A stretch of DNA of 64,000 nucleotides from the NCBI RefSeq assembly GCF_000725625.1, contig NZ_JOHS01000008.1, positions 124,001-188,000 on the forward strand. The letters run 5' to 3'. Made by a program: the position numbers and the translations under genes. This DNA is from Streptomyces sp. NRRL F-6676 (GTDB taxonomy: Bacteria > Actinomycetota > Actinomycetes > Streptomycetales > Streptomycetaceae). The notes below the pieces were generated by a model, which did no database searches, had not been told where the DNA came from, and saw nothing but the letters and a program-made list of their open reading frames with translations. Positions 27,707 to 36,553 of this stretch are shown in pieces (position 1 is the first letter of the stretch; the number at the start of each line of letters is the position of its first letter).

Positions 27707-28005
27707 GGCACATAAGTTAAGCCCACGATGTGCTGGTTGGGGAGACCGATAAGAGGGTTGTTTTCCGTGTCGGCTGGTGACGTCGGATCCCCAATCCGAG
27801 CGAACTCGGCAAAAAGGGGCGGCAACTGGCGCTCGCATGCGCTATAGGCCGAGCTACGGGGCTGGTTACCGGCGGTCCGGCACCGTTTTCCCGGGAAAGT
27901 GTCGCGGGGGGAGTTCCCGGACGGCGGCGCCGTAGATTTGGCTGGAAACCTTCCGACGGACCCGCCGGTGGGCGGGCCGGTGCCGAGTGTGTGAGGGGGA
28001 GCTGC

Positions 28006-29247
28006 ATGTCCATGCTCAAGGGGGCGAACGTTCCGGTGCCGACGGCGGCGCTGCGGATCGAACTCGGGCGGCGGTCCGGGCCCGGGGTGCCCGACGCGGA
28101 CGCCTCGGCGCTGCTGCTGGTCTCCGGGAGAGTGCGCACCGACGCCGACTTCGTCTTCTACAACCAGCCCACGCACTCCTCCGGCGCGGTGCGCCACGAG
28201 GGCAGGCGGACCACCGGCGGCGAGGTGACCGACACGCTCCTCGTCGACCTCGCGCGCGTGGAGAGCGCCATCGACCGGATCGTCCTCGCGGCCTCCGCCG
28301 ACGGCGGCACGTTCGGACAGGTGCCGGGGCTGTACATCCGCGTGCTGGACACCCGCAGCGGCGAGGAGGTCGCGCGCTTCGACGCCACCGCGACCGTCGA
28401 GACGGCCTTCGTCCTCGGGGAGCTGTACCGCCGTCAGGGCGCCTGGAAGTTCCGTGCCGTCGGCCAGGGCTACAGCAGCGGACTGGAAGGACTCGCCACG
28501 GACTTCGGTATCACCGTGGACGAGCCGCGGCAGTCGGCGCCCACCGCCGCCCCCCCCCACCGGCCCCCCCCCCCGCCCCCCGCCCCCCCCCCCCCCCCCC
28601 GCCGCGGCTACCGGGGCGAGTCACTCGTCCTGGAGTCCGAGTGGGACACGCCACGCCTCACCAAGCAGGGCGGCACCTCCGGCGCCCTGCGCGTCAACCT
28701 CAACTGGGAGGTGCGCAAGCAGTTCTCCGGCTGGGGCAGCAAGCGCGGCCGGGCCATCGCCCACCACCGCGACCTCGACCTGGACCTGTGTGCCCTGTTC
28801 GAACTCGCCGACGGCCGCAAGGGGGTCGTCCAGGCCCTCGGCAACGCCTTCGGCGCACTGGACCGGCCGCCGTACATCCACCTCGACGGCGACGACCGCA
28901 CCGGCGCCGTCGCGACCGGCGAGAACCTCACCGTCAACCTCGACCACCGGCAGGACTTCCGCCGCATCCTCGTCTTCGTGACCATCTACGAGGGCGCCCG
29001 CTCCTTCGCCGACCTGCACGCCACCGTCACCCTCCAGCCGCAGCACGGCGCACCCGTCGACTTCTCCCTCGACGAGTGCACGGTGCCCTCCACGGTGTGC
29101 GCGCTCGCCCTGATCACCAACACCGGCGGCGACCTCGTCGTCCAGCGCGAGGCCCGCTATCTGATCCCGGACCGCGGGGTCAGCCCGCAGCGCACCGTCG
29201 ACCGCGTCTACGGCTGGGGCATGAACTGGACCCCCGGCCGCAAGTGA
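28006..29247 (+). CDS. TerD-family protein with two TerD domains joined by a polyproline linker
   Basis: The protein has 413 residues; the ATG is preceded by GAGGGGGAG. Domain 1 (residues 1-175) has TerD hallmarks (DADFVFYNQPTHSSGAVRH, VDLARV, FGQVPGLYIRVLD). Domain 2 (about 205-413) is a second TerD-like fold with DLDLDLCALFELADG and IFV-type strands. The linker at about residues 176-203 is almost pure proline, encoded by C homopolymers (see 28550-28600). TerD proteins bind calcium and act in tellurite and general stress response; single-gene copies are common in Streptomyces. It ends 4 bp from the convergent glycosyltransferase gene. Confidence 0.87.
   Translation: MSMLKGANVPVPTAALRIELGRRSGPGVPDADASALLLVSGRVRTDADFVFYNQPTHSSGAVRHEGRRTTGGEVTDTLLVDLARVESAIDRIVLAASADGGTFGQVPGLYIRVLDTRSGEEVARFDATATVETAFVLGELYRRQGAWKFRAVGQGYSSGLEGLATDFGITVDEPRQSAPTAAPPHRPPPPPPAPPPPPRRGYRGESLVLESEWDTPRLTKQGGTSGALRVNLNWEVRKQFSGWGSKRGRAIAHHRDLDLDLCALFELADGRKGVVQALGNAFGALDRPPYIHLDGDDRTGAVATGENLTVNLDHRQDFRRILVFVTIYEGARSFADLHATVTLQPQHGAPVDFSLDECTVPSTVCALALITNTGGDLVVQREARYLIPDRGVSPQRTVDRVYGWGMNWTPGRK
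28550..28600. repeat. C-homopolymer tracts inside the TerD gene
   Basis: Runs of 9, 11, 6 and 18 consecutive C (28550-28558, 28564-28574, 28576-28581, 28583-28600) encode proline in the linker. The 18-base run is the longest homopolymer noticed in this window and is prone to slippage in replication and in sequencing. Confidence 0.9.
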
Positions 29248-29251
29248 CCGC

Positions 29252-30433
29252 TCAGCCCTCCTCGGGGGCGGCCGCCGTATCGGGCCGGGCGTAGGTCCGG
29301 CCCTTCCAGGCGGCCCCGCGCCCCCGGTAGTGCCGCACCGCAGAGTCCACCGTCATCAACAGGTACAGGAACGCGGTGAACGGCAGCAGCGGAGCGAGCC
29401 ACGGCGGCCGGCGGTAGTAGCGGAGCATCGGCAGGTACGTCGCCGTCATCACCAGCCACGCGAGCCCGCCGGCCACCGCCGCCGCCCAGGACCCGGCGGC
29501 GAGGCCGGCGAGGAACGCCACCGGCGGCACCAGGTACACCACGGCCAGCCCCAGGACGGTGCCGAGCAGCAGCAGCGGGTTGTGCCGCAGCTGCGCGTAC
29601 GCGCTGCGCGCCACCATGTGCCACAGGTCGCGCAGGCGCGGATAGGGGCGGACACTGTCGACCCGGTCGGCCAGGCCGAGCCAGATGTGCCCACCGGTGC
29701 CCTTGACCGCCCGCGCCAGCGCCACGTCGTCGATGACCGCCTGCCGGATCGCGTCCGGGATCCGCGCCCGCTCGGCCGCCTCCGCGCGCAGCAGCACACA
29801 GCCGCCGGCCGCCGCGGCCGTGCGCCCGCCGCGCACCCCGATCCACCGGAAGGGGTACAGCTGCGCGAAGAAGTAGACGAAGGCCGGGACGACCAGCTGC
29901 TCCCACAGGCTCTCCACGCGCAGCCGCGCCATCTGGGACACCAGGTCGTAGTTCCCGGTGTCGGCCGCCGCGACCAGGGAGCGCAGGCTGTCCGGGGCGT
30001 GCGCGATGTCGGCGTCCGTCAGCAGCAGGAACGCGGGCTCGCGGGTGCGGGCGAGGCCGATGCCGTGCCGTACCGCCCACAGCTTGCCCGTCCAGCCGGC
30101 GGGCGGCTCGCCGGGCGAGGTCACGGTCAGCGGCAGCCCGCCGTGGCGGCGGGACAGCTCCGCGGCCAGCTCCCCGGTGCCGTCGGTGCTGCCGTCGTCG
30201 ACGAGGAAGACCTCGGCCCGCCCGGGATACTCCTGCGCCAGCAGCGTGGGCAGGCTTCGGGGGAGCACCTCCGCCTCGTCCCGGGCCGGGACGACCACGC
30301 ACACCGGGGGCCACACCTCCGGGTCCCGGCGCGGCGGCAGCCGGACGTCCGTGCGCCAGAAGAAGCCCTGGCCGAGCAGCAGCCACAGCCAGGCGACGAG
30401 CGATCCCAGGGCGATCCACACAACGGCACTCAC
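29252..30433 (-). CDS. Family 2 glycosyltransferase, HpnB-like
   Basis: The protein has 393 residues from GTG 30433 (MSAVVWIALGSLVAWLW); a GTG at 30454 is the alternative. An N-terminal membrane segment is followed by a GT-A domain with VVVPARDEAEVLPRSLP, the nucleotide-binding EVFLVDDGSTDGT, and a DXD-like LLTDADIAH. Two to three C-terminal membrane segments end in AVRHYRGRGAAWKGRTY. This closely matches the hopene-associated glycosyltransferase HpnB. Hopanoid genes are not adjacent, so the acceptor is uncertain. It diverges from the racemase gene. Confidence 0.85.
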   Translation of the reverse strand: MSAVVWIALGSLVAWLWLLLGQGFFWRTDVRLPPRRDPEVWPPVCVVVPARDEAEVLPRSLPTLLAQEYPGRAEVFLVDDGSTDGTGELAAELSRRHGGLPLTVTSPGEPPAGWTGKLWAVRHGIGLARTREPAFLLLTDADIAHAPDSLRSLVAAADTGNYDLVSQMARLRVESLWEQLVVPAFVYFFAQLYPFRWIGVRGGRTAAAAGGCVLLRAEAAERARIPDAIRQAVIDDVALARAVKGTGGHIWLGLADRVDSVRPYPRLRDLWHMVARSAYAQLRHNPLLLLGTVLGLAVVYLVPPVAFLAGLAAGSWAAAVAGGLAWLVMTATYLPMLRYYRRPPWLAPLLPFTAFLYLLMTVDSAVRHYRGRGAAWKGRTYARPDTAAAPEEG

Positions 30434-30491
30434 TCGTCGCAGTCTGCCCCACACCGGCGGCCGTACGACACGGATCGTCTAAGGTGACCGA

Positions 30492-31277
30492 GTGAAGATC
30501 GCGCTCATGGACTCAGGAATCGGACTGCTCCCGGCCGCCGCCGCGGTACGCCGACTGCGACCGGACGCCGATCTCGTACTGTCCTCCGACCCCGACGGCA
30601 TGCCCTGGGGACCGCGCACCCCCGAGGACCTCACCGCACACGCCGTGGCCGTCGCCGAGGCCGCCGCCGCGCAGCGCCCCGACGCCCTGGTCGTCGCCTG
30701 CAACACCGCCTCCGTGCACGCCCTGCCCACGCTGCGGGCCCGCCTCGAACCCGGGCTGCCGGTCATCGGCACCGTCCCCGCGATCAAGCCGGCCGCGGCG
30801 GGCGGCGCGCCCTTCGCCATCTGGGCCACCCCCGCCACCACGGGAAGCCCCTACCAGCGCGGCCTCATCGAGGAGTTCGCCGACGGCATGGCCGTCACCG
30901 AGGTCGCCTGCCCCGGACTCGCCGAGGCCGTGCAGCACGCGGACGACGCCGCCATCGACGCCGCGATCGCCGACGCCGCCGCCCGCACACCGGACGAGGC
31001 GACGACCGTCGTCCTGGGCTGCACCCATTACGAACTGGTCGCCGAGCGCATCCGCGCCGCCCTGCGCGGCCCCCGCCGCTCCCCGCTGGTCCTGCACGGT
31101 TCCGCCACGGCCGTCGCCGCGCAGGCGCTGCGCCGCATCGGCGCGCTCCCGGACCCGGAGGCCCCCGTACGGGGAGCTCTCACGGTGCTCCTGAGCGGAC
31201 GCGAGGCTCCGCTGCCCCCCGAGGCCGGCGCCTACGAGGAGGGCCGGCTGCTGGACACGGTCGGCTCCGCGCGCTGA
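30492..31277 (+). CDS. Asp/Glu racemase family protein (glutamate-racemase-like)
   Basis: The 261-residue protein starts at GTG 30492. The family motifs are ALMDSGIGLL near the N-terminus, and two catalytic cysteines: Cys70 in VVACNTAS and Cys177 in LGCTHYE. This matches cofactor-independent racemases such as MurI, which supplies D-glutamate for peptidoglycan. Sequence between the motifs is divergent, and Streptomyces normally has murI elsewhere. It may thus be an accessory glutamate or aspartate racemase. It is followed by a small membrane protein 66 bp downstream. Confidence 0.82.
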   Translation: MKIALMDSGIGLLPAAAAVRRLRPDADLVLSSDPDGMPWGPRTPEDLTAHAVAVAEAAAAQRPDALVVACNTASVHALPTLRARLEPGLPVIGTVPAIKPAAAGGAPFAIWATPATTGSPYQRGLIEEFADGMAVTEVACPGLAEAVQHADDAAIDAAIADAAARTPDEATTVVLGCTHYELVAERIRAALRGPRRSPLVLHGSATAVAAQALRRIGALPDPEAPVRGALTVLLSGREAPLPPEAGAYEEGRLLDTVGSAR

Positions 31278-31342
31278 ACCCGCCGGCCACCGGGGCAACC
31301 CTGCGCGAGCGACTGCCCGCGGAGCGGAATCGGGCTACCCTC

Positions 31343-31891
31343 ATGGACATGAGGGACCACCCCCACGGTGACCACAGGCACCCGGACATCTGGACCGGAC
31401 GCGCCACCAACCGCGTCCAGTGGCTCGCGGCCCTCGCCGGCGCCGCCTGCCTCGCGCTCGGCATCCAACTGGCCATCGACTCCGCCTGGACGTCCGGCGT
31501 CGCCGCGCTGGCGATGTCCGTCGTGGGCTGCATCGCCGCCGGGCTGCTCATCCTCTTCGGCACCCTCGCCTTCGTGCACGTCGCCGTGAAGGTCGACGCG
31601 GAGTGCCTGGAGGTGCGCTGCGGTCACATCGGGCTGCCGCGCCGCCGCATCCCGCTGGCCCACGTGGCCGGTGCCGAGTTCGCACCCCGGGTCACCCCGC
31701 GCCAGTGGGGCGGCTGGGGCTACCGCTGGCGGCCCGAGAAGGGCACCGCCGTCGTCGTACGGCGGGGCGAGGGGCTCGTACTGCGGCTGTGGGACGGGCA
31801 CGTGTTCACCATCACCGTCGACAACGCGGAGACCGCGGTGCGCGTCATCCGGGCCCGGCTGCACCCGCCGGTGGCGGACACGACGGGCTGA
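31343..31891 (+). CDS. Membrane protein with PH-like C-terminal domain
   Basis: The 182-residue protein has a His/Asp-rich start (MDMRDHPHGDHRHPD), two membrane segments (about 28-48 and 54-80), and a soluble C-terminal domain. That domain has the strand pattern VKVDAECLEVRCGHIGLPRRRIPLAHVAGAEF, like the bacterial PH/YdbT-type and DUF3093 domains. The start may be the ATG at 31343 or 31349. It lies downstream of the racemase and may be co-transcribed. Function unknown. Confidence 0.65.
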   Translation: MDMRDHPHGDHRHPDIWTGRATNRVQWLAALAGAACLALGIQLAIDSAWTSGVAALAMSVVGCIAAGLLILFGTLAFVHVAVKVDAECLEVRCGHIGLPRRRIPLAHVAGAEFAPRVTPRQWGGWGYRWRPEKGTAVVVRRGEGLVLRLWDGHVFTITVDNAETAVRVIRARLHPPVADTTG

Positions 31892-31946
31892 ACGGCCCCG
31901 GGCGCGACCGGTTCACGTGCCGCCCCCCGCACTCCCCGGCGCCCCC

Positions 31947-32981
31947 TCACCCCCCGTCGCCGAACGGCCGTGCCGTCGCCACGCCCGCCAGTGCACCGAC
32001 CCCCGCGGTCACCGTCGTGAAGCTCAGCGCGTTGCCCGCCGTCGCCAGGACGCCGACCGCCGCCAGCGCCACGGCCGCGCTGAGCACCACCGGCGTACCG
32101 CGCGGCGAACGCCACAGCGCGTACAGCACCCAGCCGCCCGCGGCCGCCAGCAGCGCCACCCCGACCAGGCCCTGCTCCGCCGCCTGCTGGAGGGCCGCCG
32201 AGTGCGGCCGGCCGTCGGACGCGAGCGTCTGCGCGGCGGCCGGGCTCAGCTCGCCGAACCGGCCCGGCCCCGCGCCGAGCAGGGGGTCACGGCCGGCCAG
32301 CCCCACCGCGTCCCGCCACAGCAGGACCCGGTACGCGCCCAACTGACCCTCGGCCGATGCGGACAACCCCTCCGGCAGGACGTTCTCGGCGAGCGCCCAG
32401 GCCAGGCCGCCCGCCGCCGCGACCACGGCCGCCGGACCGGCGAGGCCCAGCCCACGGCGCCGCATCCGCGCGGCGGCCAGCGAGCAGAGCAGCACCACGG
32501 CACACGCCGCGCACCCCGCCGCCGACCCCCGCACGGCGGCGGCCACGGCGGTACCGGCGGCCAGGAGCCACAGCGCGCACCGCGGGAGCGGGGCCGCGGC
32601 GGCCCAGGCCGCACAGCAGGCGGCGCCCGCCGACAGGGTCAGCAGCGCGGCCGTGGCACCGGCGTGCCCGAGCGGCGCGGCGAGCCGGGGCCCGGCCGTG
32701 GCGTCCGGGGCGCCGAGCGCCAGCCCGAGCCCGGCCAGCGCACCGACGGCGGGCGCGGTCACCGGCAGCAGGGCACCGGCGATCCGGCCCGTGGCGTACC
32801 CGGCGGCGACGGCGAGCACCGCGAGCAGCACCCCCTCGGGCCGGCCGTCCCGCCCGGCCGCCGTGACCAGCGCCCACGCCGCACAGGCGCCGAGCACCGC
32901 GACGCCCCACGCGTCCGCGCTGCCGCGCCGCTCGCGCACGGCCGTCCCGGCGGCCGCGGGGTGCGGCCCCGCGGCATCCAC
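31947..32981 (-). CDS. O-antigen-ligase-like polytopic membrane protein
   Basis: The protein has 344 residues; GTG 32981 is favoured by AGGAG 5 bases upstream, with GTG 33002 as alternative. About nine to ten membrane segments are separated by short loops. A larger extracytoplasmic loop carries RDPLLGAGPGRFGELSPAAAQTLASDGRPHSAALQQAAEQGLVGVALL. This matches the Wzy_C O-antigen ligase signature with its conserved PH..LQ..AE.G. Members transfer undecaprenyl-linked glycans; in actinobacteria the role may be in cell-wall glycopolymers. The Lnt gene diverges from it, 264 bp away. Confidence 0.75.
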   Translation of the reverse strand: MDAAGPHPAAAGTAVRERRGSADAWGVAVLGACAAWALVTAAGRDGRPEGVLLAVLAVAAGYATGRIAGALLPVTAPAVGALAGLGLALGAPDATAGPRLAAPLGHAGATAALLTLSAGAACCAAWAAAAPLPRCALWLLAAGTAVAAAVRGSAAGCAACAVVLLCSLAAARMRRRGLGLAGPAAVVAAAGGLAWALAENVLPEGLSASAEGQLGAYRVLLWRDAVGLAGRDPLLGAGPGRFGELSPAAAQTLASDGRPHSAALQQAAEQGLVGVALLAAAGGWVLYALWRSPRGTPVVLSAAVALAAVGVLATAGNALSFTTVTAGVGALAGVATARPFGDGG

Positions 32982-33245
32982 CCCGTCTCCTGCGGTCTCC
33001 ACCCGTCGCCCCCGCCCTGTCGCGCGCGCCCCGGCCCGTGACCGGCGCCCCGCCGCCCCTGAATGGCGGCCGGACGCGGCGGGCGACCCTCGTCCCGGAC
33101 TGGGGCACACCGTAACGGCCGGAGACCGTTTTGTGTACGAGCTGTGCAGAAACGGTCCAGCCGGGGTGACGGCCCGCACCGCGGGCGCGGCGGACGGACC
33201 GGACCGAACTGTCGGCCCGCAGGTCACGCCCCGTAGACTCCCGGA

Positions 33246-34892
33246 GTGACCGCCACCGCCACCTCCGTGGACCGGCCCGACCGTCCCGACCGGCTCGCGC
33301 CCCGGGACACGCCGGCCGCACGCCCCCTGCGCCTGCTGCGCCGGCTCCTGCCGGCCGCCGCCGCGGCGCTCTGCGGAGTGCTCCTCTACGTCAGCTTCCC
33401 GCCCCGCACCCTGTCGTGGCTGGCCCTCCCCGCCTTCGCCGGGTTCGGCCTGCTGCTGCGCGGCCGGACCTGGAAGTCCGGGCTCGGCCTCGGCTATCTG
33501 TTCGGGCTCGGGTTCCTGCTGCCGCTCCTGGTGTGGACCGGCGTCGAGGTCGGCCCCGGACCGTGGCTGGCGCTCGTCGCCGCCGAGGCGGCCTTCGTCG
33601 CGCTGGTCGGCGCGGGCATCACCGTCGTCTCCCGGCTGCCCGCCTGGCCGCTGTGGGCGGCCGCCCTGTGGATCGCCGGCGAGGCGGCACGCGCGCGCGT
33701 GCCGTTCGGCGGCTTCCCCTGGGGCGAGATCGCCTTCGGCCAGGCCGACGGGATCTTCCTGCCCCTCGCCGCGGCCGGCGGCACCCCGGTGCTCGGCTTC
33801 GCGGTCGTCCTGTGCGGCTTCGGCCTCGGCGAAGCCGTCCGCCTGGCCGTCGCCATGCGGCGCACCGGCCGGCTCCGGCGCGGGGCCGCCGCCGTCGCCC
33901 TGCTGAGCGTGGCCGTTCCCGTGGCCGGCGCGTTCGCCGCCCGGCTGCTGGTGAGCGACGAGGCCGAGAACGGCACCACGACGGTCGCCGTCATCCAGGG
34001 CAACGTGCCGCGCGCGGGCCTGGACTTCAACTCCCAGCGCCGCGCCGTCCTCGACTACCACGCGCGCGAGACCCGGCGGCTGGCCGCCGAGGTCGACGCC
34101 GGCAAGAAGGCCCGCCCCGACCTCGTGCTGTGGCCGGAGAACTCCTCCGACATCGACCCCTACACCAACGCCGACGCCTACGCCGTCATCGACGGCGCAG
34201 CCAAGGCGATCAAGGCCCCCATCTCGGTCGGCGCGGTCATCGAACGCGACGGCAGGCTCTACAACGAACAGATCCTCTGGGACCCGCGGAAGGGCCCCCA
34301 GGACACCTACGACAAGCGGCAGATCCAGCCCTTCGGCGAGTTCCTCCCGCTGCGCGGCATGATCGGCGCGATCAACAACACGTGGACGTCGATGGTGCGT
34401 CAGGACTTCAGCCGGGGTCACGAACCCGGCGTCTTCACCATGGCGGGCGCCCGCGTCGGCCTCGTCACCTGCTACGAGGCGGCCTTCGACTGGACCGTCC
34501 GCTCCACCGTCACCGACGGCGCCCAGCTGATCTCGGTGCCCAGCAACAACGCCACCTTCGACCGCAGCGAGATGACGTACCAGCAGCTCGCGATGTCCCG
34601 GGTCCGCGCCGTGGAGCACAGCCGCACCGTCACCGTGCCGGTGACCAGCGGCGTCAGCGCGGTGATCATGCCGGACGGCCGGATCACCCAGAAGACCGGC
34701 ATGTTCGTCGCGGACTCCCTGGTGCAGAAGGTGCCGCTGCGCTCCTCGCAGACGCCCGCGACCCGGCTCGGCACCCTGCCCGAACTGGCGCTCGTCCTCG
34801 TCGCGGCCGGCGGCCTCGGCTGGGCGGTGACCGCGAGGGTCCGCGCGCGGCGGGCCGACGGCACCGCGGCGCGGGCGGCCGACCAGGGCTGA
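33246..34892 (+). CDS. lnt: Apolipoprotein N-acyltransferase
   Basis: The protein has 548 residues. Six to seven N-terminal membrane segments precede a nitrilase-like periplasmic domain (about 250-510) and a final membrane helix. The catalytic triad is visible: Glu298 in VLWPENSS, Lys357 in DTYDKRQIQPFGEF and Cys409 in VTCYEAA. Lnt adds the third acyl chain to the N-terminal cysteine of lipoproteins at the outer face of the membrane. Streptomyces encode one or two copies. The Nudix gene 25 bp downstream is probably co-transcribed. Confidence 0.93.
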   Translation: MTATATSVDRPDRPDRLAPRDTPAARPLRLLRRLLPAAAAALCGVLLYVSFPPRTLSWLALPAFAGFGLLLRGRTWKSGLGLGYLFGLGFLLPLLVWTGVEVGPGPWLALVAAEAAFVALVGAGITVVSRLPAWPLWAAALWIAGEAARARVPFGGFPWGEIAFGQADGIFLPLAAAGGTPVLGFAVVLCGFGLGEAVRLAVAMRRTGRLRRGAAAVALLSVAVPVAGAFAARLLVSDEAENGTTTVAVIQGNVPRAGLDFNSQRRAVLDYHARETRRLAAEVDAGKKARPDLVLWPENSSDIDPYTNADAYAVIDGAAKAIKAPISVGAVIERDGRLYNEQILWDPRKGPQDTYDKRQIQPFGEFLPLRGMIGAINNTWTSMVRQDFSRGHEPGVFTMAGARVGLVTCYEAAFDWTVRSTVTDGAQLISVPSNNATFDRSEMTYQQLAMSRVRAVEHSRTVTVPVTSGVSAVIMPDGRITQKTGMFVADSLVQKVPLRSSQTPATRLGTLPELALVLVAAGGLGWAVTARVRARRADGTAARAADQG

Positions 34893-34917
34893 CAGCGGCA
34901 ACCCTTAGGGTCGCGGC

Positions 34918-35394
34918 ATGGCCACTCCTGATTTCATCCGCACCCTCCGGGCCTCCGCGGGCCACCAGTTGCTCTGGATCCCCGGCGTCAGCGCCGTCGT
35001 CCTGGACGACGCGAACCGGGTCCTGCTCGGCCAGCGCGCCGACAACCGCGAGTGGGCGGTGATCGGCGGCATCCCGGACCCCGGGGAGCAGCCCGCGGAG
35101 TGCGCCGTGCGCGAGGTCTACGAGGAGACGGCGGTGCGCTGCGTCGCCGAACGGGTCGTGTCGGTCGGGGCGAGCCGCGAGGTCACCTACGCCAACGGCG
35201 ACATCTGCCAGTTCATGGACATCACCTTCCGCTGCCGGGCCGTGGCGGGGGAGCCCCGGGTGAACGACGACGAGTCGCTCGCGGTCGGCTGGTTCGAGCT
35301 GGACGCGCTGCCGCCGCTGCGCGAGGGGCATCGCTTCCGGATCAAGCAGGCGCTCACCGAGGGGCCCGCGTGGTTCGGGGCCGCCGCGGGCTGA
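34918..35394 (+). CDS. Nudix hydrolase
   Basis: The 158-residue protein has a Nudix box GGIPDPGEQPAECAVREVYEETAV at about residues 51-74, with the EE pair that binds Mg. A short N-terminal segment precedes strand WIPGVSAVVLDDANRVLLGQRADNREW. It should hydrolyse a nucleoside-diphosphate derivative, perhaps an oxidised nucleotide; the substrate cannot be told. It is 25 bp behind lnt on the same strand. Confidence 0.92.
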   Translation: MATPDFIRTLRASAGHQLLWIPGVSAVVLDDANRVLLGQRADNREWAVIGGIPDPGEQPAECAVREVYEETAVRCVAERVVSVGASREVTYANGDICQFMDITFRCRAVAGEPRVNDDESLAVGWFELDALPPLREGHRFRIKQALTEGPAWFGAAAG

Positions 35395-35506
35395 GCGGGG
35401 CCGCTGCCCGGATCGGCCGTCGTCGTCCGCCGGGCCGCCGCTCGGCTGGGCCGCCCTCCCGTCGTGGGGTGTCCGGTGGCGCGGTCGGCCGCGGGCCGGT
35501 GGGGGG

Positions 35507-35541
35507 TTCTCGCGCGGTTCCCCGCGCCCCTGAGGGGCGCC
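35507..35541. repeat. Dispersed GCGCGGTTCCCCGCGCCCCT element
   Basis: TCTCGCGCGGTTCCCCGCGC followed by CCCTGAGGGGCGC lies about 110 bp after the Nudix stop. Beyond the usual GCGCGG/CCGCGC stem, CGCCCC(T)GAGGGGCG can form a second hairpin. A terminator role is likely. Confidence 0.7.
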
Positions 35542-35650
35542 GCCGGAGCGCGCAGTGGTCCGGATCACACCACCCGGCTTGAGTAGCGGGTGGGGGCGCA
35601 CGACGTACCCACTCCTGACGGGCGATGCCCGGATGCGACGATGGGGCGCC

Positions 35651-36340
35651 ATGACGGCAGGGTGGGGTGCGCGCACGGTGCGGGCCGCGATGTTCGCGGC
35701 CGTCTGCGTGCTGCTCGCCGCCGTCGGGCACGTCCTGATGTCCGGCCGCTCCGTCCCCTGGTGGGCGCTCCTCGGCGGCGCCGCACCGACCGCGGCCGCC
35801 GGGTGGTGCCTCGCGGGGCGCGAACGCGGGCTCAGGACGGTCGTGACGGCCGTCGTCGCGGCGCAGACGGCCCTGCACACGGCGTTCACCCTGGCGCGGG
35901 AGCCCGGGTCCGGGACGACGGCGTCCATGCCGATGCACGCGATGCACGCGATGCACCCACAGCACCCGCACGGGGCGTCCGCACACACGGGCATGGGCAT
36001 GGGCGTGGACATGGACATGGACATGGGCGCGGGGTCGACGCCGCACGCCCTCGTGCCCCTCCCGGACGCCGCCACCCTCGGCATGTTCACCGCCCACCTG
36101 CTGGCCGCACTGCTGTGCGGCCTGTGGCTCGCGTACGGCGAGCGCGCCGCCTTCCGTCTGCTGCGCGCCATGGCCGCGCGGCTCGCCGCACCGCTGCGGC
36201 TGCTGCGCGCGCTGCCCGCACCGCCCGACCGCCCCCGCGTCCGGTCGCGCCGCCGCCGCCCGGACCGGGCGCCGGGGCAGGACCCGCTCGTCCACACGAT
36301 CACCACCCGGGGTCCGCCCGCGGGGGCCGCTGTCGCCTGA
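35651..36340 (+). CDS. Membrane protein with Met/His-rich metal-binding-like segment
   Basis: The protein has 229 residues from ATG 35651; an ATG six codons upstream is possible. Four or so membrane segments (near 11-30, 37-54, 62-80 and 135-155) surround a hydrophilic loop at about residues 95-130. That loop is packed with Met and His: MPMHAMHAMHPQHPHG, then HTGMGMGVDMDMDMG. Such segments bind Cu(I)/Cu(II) in copper-handling proteins such as CopC- or CusF-related ones. A basic tail follows TM4. The ECF sigma factor gene follows after a terminator. Copper handling is inference from composition. Confidence 0.72.
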   Translation: MTAGWGARTVRAAMFAAVCVLLAAVGHVLMSGRSVPWWALLGGAAPTAAAGWCLAGRERGLRTVVTAVVAAQTALHTAFTLAREPGSGTTASMPMHAMHAMHPQHPHGASAHTGMGMGVDMDMDMGAGSTPHALVPLPDAATLGMFTAHLLAALLCGLWLAYGERAAFRLLRAMAARLAAPLRLLRALPAPPDRPRVRSRRRRPDRAPGQDPLVHTITTRGPPAGAAVA

Positions 36341-36354
36341 CGACAGCCGGAACC

Positions 36355-36382
36355 ACCCGGGGCGCCCCTGTGCGCCCCGGGT
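36355..36382 (+). terminator. Perfect 11-bp stem terminator
   Basis: ACCCGGGGCGC (36355-36365) and GCGCCCCGGGT (36372-36382) flank a 6-base loop, 14 bp after the membrane protein stop. It separates that gene from the sigma factor gene, which should have its own promoter in the 170 bp that follow. Confidence 0.8.
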
Positions 36383-36553
36383 CCGGGCCGCACGCCCCGG
36401 CGCCCGTGCACCGCACGCGCCCCGCCGTACGGCCGTTCCCGCCCACCGGCTCCGTACCGCGGTGCGCCGTCGCTCGCCGTCGCGCGCCGTCGCGCCCTCG
36501 CTCGGCCCGCGCGCCCGCGGTCCGGACGCCGGACGACCCGAGAAGGACCTCCG

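Noticed and set aside
32982..34901. Minus-strand frame continuing upstream of the O-antigen-ligase-like gene across the lnt region
   Set aside because: It is in frame with the real gene but overlaps lnt completely, and its product there is low-complexity. The real start is at 32981, with AGGAG.
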